DNA of 6,167 nucleotides from Deinococcus sp. (GTDB taxonomy: Bacteria; Deinococcota; Deinococci; Deinococcales; Deinococcaceae), in contig JAGLBF010000129.1 of the NCBI GenBank assembly GCA_018260375.1, positions 1 to 6,167 of the forward strand, given 5' to 3'. A program made the translations under genes and the position numbers. This document shows, one piece after another, positions 1-6,117 of this stretch. Position 1 is the stretch's first letter; the number at the start of each line of letters is the position of its first letter. Under the pieces are notes generated by a model. The model ran no database searches. It had not been told where the DNA came from and worked only from the letters and a program-made list of their open reading frames with translations.

Positions 1-56
1 AGCCGCAGGCGGCGCTTTTCCGACTGTGGTGGAATTTAGCGCAGTCCGTATTACAT
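1..56. repeat. Left arm of 56-bp terminal inverted repeat
   Basis: Positions 1-56 are the reverse complement of 6112-6167 with only two differences, at positions 36 and 37 (TT here, GG in the equivalent strand of the other copy). Similarity stops abruptly at position 57. The arm contains two short inverted repeats: GCCGC-AG-GCGGC at 2-13, and GACTG (22-26) with CAGTC (42-46). The only two differences between arms fall in the loop of the second hairpin. Bases 51-53 are the stop codon of the minus-strand gene and 54-56 its last codon. It looks like a dispersed small non-coding repeat of the kind abundant in Deinococcus, or an end of a larger unit. The repeat may extend beyond the window. Confidence 0.9.
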
Positions 57-1580
57 CCAGCTGCTCACTTCCCCCACTTCTTCCAAGCGCAGTGGGCCGT
101 ATATTTTCTGCCACAGGTCAGATTTTTCGTTGACGCCTGTGCGGTCTAGTTGGGTAGCGCCGCTGATGCTCAGCACCCACGTGTTATCCTCGCGGTGTAG
201 GTCTTGCAATACGGTTTGCCCCGCGTGGCTGCGGTCTAGGCCATCAGCCACGCGCAAGATAGCGGCAAGCTGTTGCACGCTGTGACGGTCCTGGGGAGTC
301 AGCGCCTGAAACTCGGGGTGGGTAGAGCGCGGCAAGCCCTTGCGGTGGTAGCGGGCAACCTGGGCGATCAGCTCGGTCTGGCGGGCATCAAAGCCGCGCA
401 GGCCGCCGTAGCGTATAAGGTAGGCGCTGTGCTTGTGGTGGCTGCTCTGGGCCACCGCTTGCCCCACCTCGTGCAAAAAGGCGGCGGCGCTCAGCAGGCT
501 GCCCGCTTCTTCGCTAAACACCTCGCCGCGCCGCTTGAGCCGCTCAAGCAAATCGCGGGCGAGGGCAGTGACCTGCCGGGCGTGCGGCAAGCTCACCTGA
601 AAGCGCTCAGCAAGCTCTATAGCGCTGCGCTGGCGCGCACTCAGGCTCTCGCGCCAGCGGTCTTGCAATTCCAGTTCTTCTATCAGCATGCCTTCGCGCA
701 GGGCACCTGTACTCACGGTGGCTTTGCTGGCCCCCAGCGCCAACAGCGCCGCTTCTAAAATCGCTGAGCCTGCCACCATAATGTCGGCCCGGCGCGGGTC
801 AATGCCGGCGCGGATACGCTGCGCCACGTTCATCTTTTGCAACTCTGCAACCAAGCTGCTCAGCGCCGTAAGTTCAAAGGTAAAGCCGCCGATATTGCCC
901 TCATGAAAGTGGCCCAGACCCTGGCGCTGCGCGATGGCAACCCCCACCGCCTCAAAGGTGCCGCTAGAGCCGAACACCTGCGTGTGTGGCGCGGCGGTAA
1001 AAAGGGCTTGCTGCGGCAACAGCGCCTCGGTGACCACCTGCTGAAGCTCGCGCACCGCCCGCGCCCCAGGCGGCTCTTTTTGTAAGTGGCTCAGGTGCAT
1101 ACGCACGCTGCCGATAGGCAAACTGATCACTGCACTGGCCTGCTGCGCGTCGCCGCGTGCGAGCTCTAGGCTGCCGCCGCCCAGGTCAAGCAGCAGGTTG
1201 TCAGGGCCAAATTCTACGCTGTGCGCGGCCCCAATGTAGGTGAGTTGTCCCTCACGCTCGCCGCTGATGATAATGGGATAGATGCCCGTAGCAGCGCGCA
1301 CCCGCTCGGCAATTTCTGGGCCATTGCCCGCCTCGCGCATGGCGCTTGTGGCATAAGCCCGCACCTCAGAAACCCCTGCGCTCTGTGCCAGCGCCTGAAA
1401 CTTGAGCAGCGCTTCAGTAAGGCGGCGCTCGCCCTCAGCCGTCATCAGGCCGCCTTCTAGGCATTCGCCCAGGCGGGTACGTTCCTTGAGGCCGTCTAGT
1501 ACGCGGTAGCTGCTGCCTAATCGTTCAGCAATCAGCAGGTGACAAGAATTAGTGCCTATATCGGCAACGGCAACACGCAT
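51..1580 (-). CDS. Ppx/GppA family exopolyphosphatase / guanosine pentaphosphate phosphohydrolase
   Basis: A 509-residue cytoplasmic phosphatase of the Ppx/GppA family, which removes terminal phosphates from inorganic polyphosphate and/or converts pppGpp to ppGpp. The N-terminal half shows the ASKHA (actin-like) fold motifs: DIGTNS at residues 7-12 (phosphate-1 loop), ATSAMREAGN at 77-86, SGEREG at 106-111, DLGGGSLEL at 132-140 (phosphate-2 loop) and GSSGTFEA near 204-211. The C-terminal half is an HD-type domain: LHEVG at 369-373 (E. coli Ppx also has HE here), HHKHSAYLI at 381-389 and LRVADGLDRS at 442-451. Length matches the long two-domain members (about 500 residues). The ATG at 1578-1580 fits because DIGTNS begins at residue 7; there is no Shine-Dalgarno upstream, and a TAGCCT hexamer 7 bases upstream suggests leaderless expression. 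It is transcribed divergently from the radical SAM operon. Its last codon and stop lie in the terminal repeat. Sequence alone does not settle Ppx versus GppA activity, so I give no symbol. Confidence 0.94.
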   Translation of the reverse strand: MRVAVADIGTNSCHLLIAERLGSSYRVLDGLKERTRLGECLEGGLMTAEGERRLTEALLKFQALAQSAGVSEVRAYATSAMREAGNGPEIAERVRAATGIYPIIISGEREGQLTYIGAAHSVEFGPDNLLLDLGGGSLELARGDAQQASAVISLPIGSVRMHLSHLQKEPPGARAVRELQQVVTEALLPQQALFTAAPHTQVFGSSGTFEAVGVAIAQRQGLGHFHEGNIGGFTFELTALSSLVAELQKMNVAQRIRAGIDPRRADIMVAGSAILEAALLALGASKATVSTGALREGMLIEELELQDRWRESLSARQRSAIELAERFQVSLPHARQVTALARDLLERLKRRGEVFSEEAGSLLSAAAFLHEVGQAVAQSSHHKHSAYLIRYGGLRGFDARQTELIAQVARYHRKGLPRSTHPEFQALTPQDRHSVQQLAAILRVADGLDRSHAGQTVLQDLHREDNTWVLSISGATQLDRTGVNEKSDLWQKIYGPLRLEEVGEVSSWM

Positions 1581-1587
1581 AAGCTAT

Positions 1588-1593
1588 AGGCTA
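1588..1593 (-). promoter_or_regulatory. Possible -10 element of the ppx/gppA gene (leaderless type)
   Basis: On the minus strand TAGCCT (fits TAnnnT) lies 7 bases before the ATG, a distance compatible with transcription starting at or next to the start codon. No Shine-Dalgarno sequence is present. The larger ten-base string GTGCTAGCCT (1588-1597, minus) recurs at exactly the same distance before the purB start. I see no convincing -35 box at the standard spacing. Confidence 0.35.
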
Positions 1594-1687
1594 GCACTCG
1601 TAGCCCCTACAAGTAGATGATAGAGGCCAGACCAGCCGCCACAACATAAGCCCGCCCACACATGATATCAAACTGACAGAACTCCTG

Positions 1688-1693
1688 TACAAT
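1688..1693 (+). promoter_or_regulatory. Probable -10 element (TACAAT) for a leaderless transcript of the three-gene operon
   Basis: TACAAT matches the TATAAT consensus at five of six positions. It ends 5 bases before the ATG at 1699, so the predicted transcription start falls on or next to the A of the start codon. There is no Shine-Dalgarno sequence before this gene, in contrast to the last gene of the operon. A -35 box is not clear: CTGACA at 1673-1678 resembles one but is only 9 bases away. Leaderless mRNAs with a -10 just before the start codon are common in Deinococcus. Confidence 0.5.
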
Positions 1694-1698
1694 AAAGC

Positions 1699-2187
1699 AT
1701 GTCCGCCGTCGCCACTTATAAGTATAACCACAAAGAACACATTCCACTGCACTGGAGTTATGTTTTGTTTATCTTGGTGTGTGGTATCTTTGTAGTTACC
1801 GTTTTGGGACTTATACTATCCGGGCATGTCGGTACTAGCAGTATATTCTTGATAGTTGTGGTTGCAGTTGCCTTATTTCCTCGTCTAAATACTATTCTTG
1901 CGGGTAATACAATAGAAGTTTATAACAGGTATATTATTTGTGGCAGTACTATTATTTATTATCAGAACATTACTGAGGTGAATATCAACAGATCTACAGG
2001 CATAATGACCCTCACCTATACCAACGGGCGCAGCACCCATCAGTTTGTCCTAAACCGTGAACTTTTTCCTACCAATGCCCGTAAGGCCTTTAAAATAGAG
2101 GCCAACCGCCAGAGCAAATTTGAAAAGGTGAGTGGCAAAATACTTGACGCCATACAACTTCACGCACCAGAGGCCAGGATCACCTGA
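1699..2187 (+). CDS. Small membrane protein, two N-terminal TM helices and possible PH-like C-terminal domain
   Basis: A 162-residue protein of unknown function. Two hydrophobic segments are clear, about residues 20-41 and 46-66, separated by a short SGHVG turn, giving a helical hairpin in the membrane. Residues 71-118 alternate short strands (TIEVYNRYIICGSTIIYYQN, then ITEVNINRS, IMTLTYTNG, HQFVLNR) and are followed by a helix at about 138-155. A hairpin followed by strands and a final helix resembles bacterial PH-like (bPH/YcxB-like) membrane proteins, but this is a shape-based guess. It is first in the operon: its TGA overlaps the next gene's ATG by one base (TGATG), so the two are probably translationally coupled. 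The first two thirds is much AT-richer than its neighbours (17 G/C in the 60 bases 1921-1980). A membrane anchor or accessory for the radical SAM system is plausible but inferred only from position. Confidence 0.85.
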   Translation: MSAVATYKYNHKEHIPLHWSYVLFILVCGIFVVTVLGLILSGHVGTSSIFLIVVVAVALFPRLNTILAGNTIEVYNRYIICGSTIIYYQNITEVNINRSTGIMTLTYTNGRSTHQFVLNRELFPTNARKAFKIEANRQSKFEKVSGKILDAIQLHAPEARIT

Positions 2188-4142
2188 TGACCATCAACCC
2201 GCTGACAAGTCAACCTATATCCGGAGAGCGCGGCGTACACCCTGCTTCTCAGCCCCAACTGATACAGCTAGAGACGCTGCCGCCCGTGCTGCCTCAGGAG
2301 CAGCAGGCACAGGGGCGCCGCCACATTCACCTGCTGTATGTGCCTACTGTGTACTGCAACTTAGACTGTAGCTACTGCTACCTGGGCCAGCAGACCAGTA
2401 CCGCTGACCTCAAACTGGATATTAAGCGGGCGGTTAGCACCCTGCGCTTTGCCCTTAACAAGTTTGAAGAAGCGGGCGTGTTGCCCTTTAACGTATCGCT
2501 GCATGGCGGCGAAGTGACCACGCTCCCCGTGCCTGTGTTGGACGAACTTTTTGGCATCATTCGCGGGCATTATTTGCAGCACTATGACGAGCTAAACGCG
2601 CTGGGCTACCGCAAGTCCACGCCACACATAAAAACCAATCTGTTCCGCTTTGAGCCGCTGCTAGAGCTTTTTAACCGCCACAAGGTCTCGGTAAGCGCCA
2701 GTATTGACCTGCCGCTGGCTTTGCACGACCAGCACCGTCTGCGCCGCGACGGAAAAGGCTGGCTGGGCCGCACCGAAGACAACCTGCGTCTGCTGGGGCG
2801 ATACCCACATTCCAGTAAAATCTCAGCCACGCTATCAGCGGTGCATCTGCAAGACATTGACGCCATTGTCAATGACATTTGGTACATTCACCGCGAGCTG
2901 GGCTTTGACATGAACAACATGAACCTGATGTTCGCCTTTGAATCTGAGCTTAACACCAGCGACCCCAACAAAATGCCGCTGGCCCCCGTTTATGCTGACG
3001 GGCAATTGGCGCTTTATCACGCCCTGCACGAGCGGTTTGTGGGCACCGAGCTGGAAGAGGGCCTGCGCCGCAACTGGTTTGATGAATTTTCGCCGTCTTA
3101 CTGCACCAACGCCTTTAACTGCGGCGAAAAGTTTTATCTGCTGCAAAGTGACGGCAATGTGTATTCCTGTGTGCGGGGGCAGGGCATTGCCGAGTTTCAC
3201 TACGGCAACATTTTTACCGACAGTATTGAGCAAATTTTGCAAACGGGTGCTCACAAAATCAGCCACATGCACCAGCAGTTTGGCTTTGAGGGCAGCTGTC
3301 AGGACTGTTCGCACCTATCGGTTTGCCATACGGGCTGCGCGGTGGTCAAGTTTCAGCGCCACAATCCCAAATCGTACACCTGCGACCTGCAGCGGCAGAT
3401 GTACGCTGACCAGCCGCTCACTTACCCCGCTGACTCGCCTGCCGAGCAGCGCCAGTACGCCAGCGACTACGCCCAGCAGATGCACCCCGCACTGGTGGCA
3501 CAGGGCCTGGTGAAGATAGAACCCCCCGCGCCGCGCTTGGTATTGCCCAACGACCTGGCAGACGAAAAAAATGAACTGCTGAAGATTATTGCTAGTGACC
3601 CGGCGCTGCAACAGCTTTACCGCGATGACGCTTTTGTGCTGGAGCATGACGGCGAGTTGATGGCGCTGTCATCACAGATTCTCAAGCGTGAGCGGGTACT
3701 GATAAGCGTGGCTGATATTGACCCCCTAGGTGTGCATGTTCACCGCGACCTGCTGCAAGGCGGTGAGGCCCACCGCAACACGCTGTACGTGCAACTGCTG
3801 CGCGACAGCCCCGTAGTCTACGGCGAAGAAGCCCGTACTAAGCAAGAGCACCTCTTTACCTATCAACTGTGGCTAGAACATTTAACGCCTAGCGCCCACA
3901 ATCCTGAGTACGTGTATGCTGACCTGAGGTCAATCATTAAGGCTCACGCTCATTTATACCAGCACGGCGTACTTAATAATCTTTTTATCACGACCAGCGC
4001 TCTGCGTGATTACCACTACCAGCAACAAAAAAATAATGCCTTTTATCATATTCAGGCCATCAACTTGCCCTTTCAGAACATAGAGTTTTATTACTTCACA
4101 GAACATGGCTCGCCACATCATGTCTTACAGGAGGATGTATGA
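2187..4142 (+). CDS. Radical SAM/SPASM domain protein, putative peptide or protein maturase with long C-terminal extension
   Basis: A 651-residue radical SAM enzyme. After a Pro/Gln-rich N-terminal stretch of about 45 residues comes the SAM-binding 4Fe-4S motif CxxxCxxC (CNLDCSYCY, Cys57, Cys61, Cys64) and a GGE motif at 107-109. A full seven-cysteine SPASM domain follows: Cys312-x10-Gly323-x4-Cys328, then Cys371-x2-Cys374-x5-Cys380-x3-Cys384, then Cys399; Cys306 is an eighth cysteine just before it. SPASM enzymes bind two auxiliary Fe-S clusters and usually act on peptide or protein substrates (sulfatase maturases, sactipeptide and cyclophane enzymes). Residues 410-651 lie beyond the usual end of the fold, are His/Gln/Tyr-rich, and I cannot assign them. 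The ATG overlaps the upstream stop by one base, with a weak AGGA at 2176-2179; its own stop overlaps the next gene by four bases. The neighbouring poly-Asn protein is the obvious candidate substrate. The radical SAM/SPASM call is firm; the substrate is inference. Confidence 0.93.
   Translation: MTINPLTSQPISGERGVHPASQPQLIQLETLPPVLPQEQQAQGRRHIHLLYVPTVYCNLDCSYCYLGQQTSTADLKLDIKRAVSTLRFALNKFEEAGVLPFNVSLHGGEVTTLPVPVLDELFGIIRGHYLQHYDELNALGYRKSTPHIKTNLFRFEPLLELFNRHKVSVSASIDLPLALHDQHRLRRDGKGWLGRTEDNLRLLGRYPHSSKISATLSAVHLQDIDAIVNDIWYIHRELGFDMNNMNLMFAFESELNTSDPNKMPLAPVYADGQLALYHALHERFVGTELEEGLRRNWFDEFSPSYCTNAFNCGEKFYLLQSDGNVYSCVRGQGIAEFHYGNIFTDSIEQILQTGAHKISHMHQQFGFEGSCQDCSHLSVCHTGCAVVKFQRHNPKSYTCDLQRQMYADQPLTYPADSPAEQRQYASDYAQQMHPALVAQGLVKIEPPAPRLVLPNDLADEKNELLKIIASDPALQQLYRDDAFVLEHDGELMALSSQILKRERVLISVADIDPLGVHVHRDLLQGGEAHRNTLYVQLLRDSPVVYGEEARTKQEHLFTYQLWLEHLTPSAHNPEYVYADLRSIIKAHAHLYQHGVLNNLFITTSALRDYHYQQQKNNAFYHIQAINLPFQNIEFYYFTEHGSPHHVLQEDV
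4129..4134 (+). promoter_or_regulatory. Strong Shine-Dalgarno for the poly-Asn protein gene
   Basis: A perfect AGGAGG lies inside the 3' end of the radical SAM gene, 4 bases before the ATG at 4139. It fixes the start of the downstream gene and supports real translation of it. It is the only strong Shine-Dalgarno seen in the window, suggesting the last operon gene may be made at higher level than the enzyme. An ATG at 4135 is out of frame and too close to the site to be used. Confidence 0.8.
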
Positions 4143-4609
4143 CCAGCTCCGCTCAGCCGCTATACCTGCGCCGCGTTGCCTTTACGGTAGAGCGCTTTTT
4201 AGACGCTATCCCTGTTATTGACACGGCCCAGCGCACCCAAATAGAAAACGTGATGGTCAACTGGCTCACCACCCAGCGACCTGGCAGTGCCTACGCCGTG
4301 TACAACCAGGCAGGTATGTTCTTGTACTTGGGCGGGCGACTGCACAGCAGCTACCCTGTAGCGCGCGGGCGCAGCGACCTGAGCGCCTGGACAGACGGCA
4401 AAAAAATAGCCAGCATTGACTCGCAGGCTTACCAGGCCTCAGGGGTCATTCAAAAACTAGGCACAGCGGGGCTGTACTTGCCCCCGGCCCCCGCTGGCGG
4501 AATACTGGGGAGCCTCTTGAATGGATTAGGGAGGGGTTCAGCGAGAGGAAGGCGCAGGAACAACAACAATAATAATAACAATAACAACAATAATAATAAT
4601 AACGGCTAA
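4139..4609 (+). CDS. Hypothetical protein with C-terminal Gly/Arg-rich linker and 15-residue poly-Asn tail; candidate radical SAM substrate
   Basis: A 156-residue protein that I do not recognise. Residues 1-110 look like a compact soluble region (for example RRVAFTVERFLDAIPVIDT, then a likely helix to about 45, then AYAVYNQAGMFLYLGG). Residues 111-140 are a Pro/Gly/Leu then Arg-rich segment containing GILGSLLNGLGRGS and ending ARGRRR. Residues 141-155 are fifteen asparagines, followed by a final glycine. There is no cysteine, so Cys thioether (sactipeptide-like) chemistry is excluded, and no aromatic residue in or next to the tail, which argues against an ordinary aromatic cyclophane there. 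No signal peptide or membrane segment is evident. Its ATG overlaps the radical SAM stop (ATGA) behind a perfect AGGAGG. A leader-like domain plus low-complexity tail beside a SPASM maturase suggests a modified product (RiPP-like substrate), but an accessory or recognition protein is also possible. Confidence 0.85.
   Translation: MTSSAQPLYLRRVAFTVERFLDAIPVIDTAQRTQIENVMVNWLTTQRPGSAYAVYNQAGMFLYLGGRLHSSYPVARGRSDLSAWTDGKKIASIDSQAYQASGVIQKLGTAGLYLPPAPAGGILGSLLNGLGRGSARGRRRNNNNNNNNNNNNNNNG
4559..4603 (+). repeat. AAY trinucleotide tract encoding 15 consecutive asparagines
   Basis: Fifteen in-frame Asn codons, seven AAC and eight AAT, interspersed rather than in one uniform run. It is followed by GGC (Gly) and TAA. 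Mixed codons mean this is not a pure microsatellite, consistent with selection for the asparagine run in the protein. Confidence 0.95.
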
Positions 4610-4622
4610 GCTAAGAAATACA

Positions 4623-4637
4623 AGGCAGATTCTGCTT
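4623..4637 (+). other. Short inverted repeat after the operon
   Basis: AGGCAG and CTGCTT around the loop ATT could form a six-pair stem with one G-U pair, starting 14 bases after the stop of the last operon gene. No T-tract follows, so it is not a clear rho-independent terminator. I see no better terminator in 4610-4730. Confidence 0.25.
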
Positions 4638-4679
4638 AAAGCTGACCAGCAGAACCAGAAAGCGGTACGGCTTTTGTAC

Positions 4680-4711
4680 TATAAAAGCGCAGTGCAGTAT
4701 AGAAGCGCAGT
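4680..4711 (+). repeat. Tandem direct repeat, two 14-bp units at 18-bp spacing
   Basis: TATAAAAGCGCAGT (4680-4693) is repeated as TATAGAAGCGCAGT (4698-4711), 13 of 14 identical with an 18-bp period. The second unit runs on as AGCGCAGTCTGTA (4704-4716), which matches 12 of 13 bases of AGCGCAGTCCGTA in the terminal inverted repeat. It could be a regulator-binding pair upstream of purB, or decayed fragments of the same dispersed repeat. Confidence 0.6.
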
Positions 4712-4730
4712 CTGTAGCAAGATGGGTACT

Positions 4731-4759
4731 TTGACCATTCAGGTCTTGGTACATACTGT
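4731..4759 (+). promoter_or_regulatory. Candidate purB promoter
   Basis: TTGACC (4731-4736, five of six to the -35 consensus) is followed after exactly 17 bases by TACTGT (4754-4759, fits TAnnnT). This would start transcription near 4766 and give a leader of roughly 44 bases. An alternative is a leaderless start using TAGCCT at 4797-4802; the two cannot be separated from sequence. Confidence 0.45.
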
Positions 4760-4796
4760 GCGTCAGTTACCCTTCACCCCCTACCTTTACTGGTGC

Positions 4797-4802
4797 TAGC
4801 CT
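4797..4802 (+). promoter_or_regulatory. Possible alternative -10 element (TAGCCT) just before purB
   Basis: TAGCCT sits 7 bases before the GTG start, within the ten-base string GTGCTAGCCT (4793-4802). The same ten bases occur at the same distance upstream of the ppx/gppA start on the other strand. The absence of a Shine-Dalgarno before purB fits leaderless expression. No good -35 box lies at the standard spacing for this hexamer. Confidence 0.3.
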
Positions 4803-4809
4803 GCGTAGC

Positions 4810-6117
4810 GTGATTGACCGTTACCTGACCCCCGAAATGAAAACCCTCTGGTCTGAGGCCAACCGTTACCGTGCCTGGCTTAAGGTAGAACTCGCCGCCA
4901 TGCAGGTCCAGGGCAAGCTGGGCGAAGTACCTGCTGACGCGTACACTACCCTGAGCCGGCTTACGGCAGCTGACCCACTTGATGAAGCCTTTGCACTGCG
5001 GGTCGCCGAGATTGAGGCCGTCACCCGCCACGACATTGTGGCCTTTACCACCGCCCTCACTGAGCGCTACGGCGACAGCGCCCGCTTTATGCACCACGGC
5101 CTCACCAGCACCGACGTGGTTGACACCGCCCAAAACCTGCTGCTTGACGAGGCGCTGGGCATTCTGATCAGCGACACTGAGGCCCTGCGGGATGTGTGCC
5201 GCACCCAGGCCGCGCATTACAAGTACACCCCCACCATCGGGCGCACGCATGGTATTCACGCCGAGCCCATGACCTTTGGCCTCAAGTTTCTCAACTGGAT
5301 GAGTGCCCTAGAGCGCGACCTAGAGCGCCTGTACGCTGCCAGAAAGCGCCTACAAGTGGTGATGCTTTCAGGTTCAGTTGGCACCTTTGCCCACGTCAGC
5401 CCGCAAGTAGAAGAGCAGGTAGCGAGCGCTTGGGGCTGGCAAGTAGCCGCCGTCACCAACCAGACCCTCGCCCGTGACCGTCACGCTGAAGTGATGAGCG
5501 CCATCGCCATTTTGGGCACCACCCTCGAAAAAATTGCGGTAGAGGTACGTCACTTGCAGCGCAGTGAGGTGCGCGAGGCGATGGAACCCTTTGGCAAGGG
5601 ACAAAAAGGCAGCTCCAGCATGCCGCACAAGAAAAACCCCATCCTCACCGAAAATGTGACAGGCATGAGCCGGTTGCTGCGCGGCTACCTGGTGACGGCG
5701 CTGGAAAATGTCGCGCTGTGGCACGAACGTGACATCTCACATTCCAGCGCCGAGCGGGTTATTTTCCCCGACGCCACGGGCCTTGCCAGCTACGCTACCC
5801 GCCGCCTGACGGGGGTGCTGCGCGACTTGGTGGTGTTTCCTGAGCGCATGTTGCAAAACCTCAACGATCTAGGTGGCCTGGTCTTTAGCCAGCGCGTGTT
5901 GCACCTGCTTATTGACGAAAAAGGTATGAGCCGCGAAGCCGCCTACGCCGTCGTGCAGCGCAACGCCTTGCAAAGCTGGGAAACAGGGGAGGGTCTGCGC
6001 TCACTGCTGACCAAAGACTCCGAAAACCCCCTTTCAGATAGCGATCTAGACCGAGCTTTTGACTTACAGTGGTACTTGCGCGAGGTTGACCATATTTTTG
6101 CCCGGTTTGGCATGTAA
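4810..6117 (+). CDS. purB: Adenylosuccinate lyase
   Basis: A 435-residue enzyme of the aspartase/fumarase superfamily that releases fumarate in two steps of purine synthesis: SAICAR to AICAR, and adenylosuccinate to AMP. It acts in the cytoplasm as a homotetramer with shared active sites. The superfamily signature GSSSMPHKKNP is complete at residues 267-277, carrying the catalytic serine loop. Other conserved active-site segments are present: EIEAVTRHD at 67-75, HHGLTSTDVVDT at 95-106, GRTHGIHAEP at 144-153 (catalytic His region), and QTLARDRHAE at 218-227. Length is normal for bacterial PurB. The start is GTG, chosen because the family's usual N-terminus (IDRYLTPEMK) follows immediately; there is no Shine-Dalgarno. 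It closely resembles Deinococcus PurB as I recall it. It appears to be separately transcribed from the radical SAM operon, 200 bases upstream. Its last codon (Met) and stop lie inside the right terminal repeat. Confidence 0.97.
   Translation: MIDRYLTPEMKTLWSEANRYRAWLKVELAAMQVQGKLGEVPADAYTTLSRLTAADPLDEAFALRVAEIEAVTRHDIVAFTTALTERYGDSARFMHHGLTSTDVVDTAQNLLLDEALGILISDTEALRDVCRTQAAHYKYTPTIGRTHGIHAEPMTFGLKFLNWMSALERDLERLYAARKRLQVVMLSGSVGTFAHVSPQVEEQVASAWGWQVAAVTNQTLARDRHAEVMSAIAILGTTLEKIAVEVRHLQRSEVREAMEPFGKGQKGSSSMPHKKNPILTENVTGMSRLLRGYLVTALENVALWHERDISHSSAERVIFPDATGLASYATRRLTGVLRDLVVFPERMLQNLNDLGGLVFSQRVLHLLIDEKGMSREAAYAVVQRNALQSWETGEGLRSLLTKDSENPLSDSDLDRAFDLQWYLREVDHIFARFGM

Noticed and set aside
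273..758. Long plus-strand reading frame opposite ppx/gppA
   Set aside because: It is antisense to a clearly conserved phosphatase whose motifs span the same bases; no start signals, and its composition is that of a shadow frame in GC-rich coding DNA.
2835..3314. Minus-strand reading frame opposite the radical SAM gene
   Set aside because: It covers the SPASM cysteine region, which is unmistakably coding on the plus strand; nothing recognisable in the antisense product.
2938..3513. Second plus-strand frame inside the radical SAM gene
   Set aside because: Out-of-frame shadow with Thr/Ala/Pro/Arg-rich composition typical of a shifted frame, no ribosome site; the radical SAM frame is intact across it.
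3565..4033. Two runs of seven A (3565-3571 and 4027-4033) in the radical SAM gene as programmed frameshift sites
   Set aside because: The frame is intact through both, and I see no slippery heptamer with a following structure or an alternative frame that would add a meaningful product.
4663..4676. Rho-independent terminator after the operon (AAAGC...GCTTTT)
   Set aside because: The stem is only five weak pairs with a short T-run; not convincing enough to annotate.
4680..4711. CRISPR-like array
   Set aside because: Only two 14-bp units with 4-bp gaps, no spacers of CRISPR length and no cas genes.
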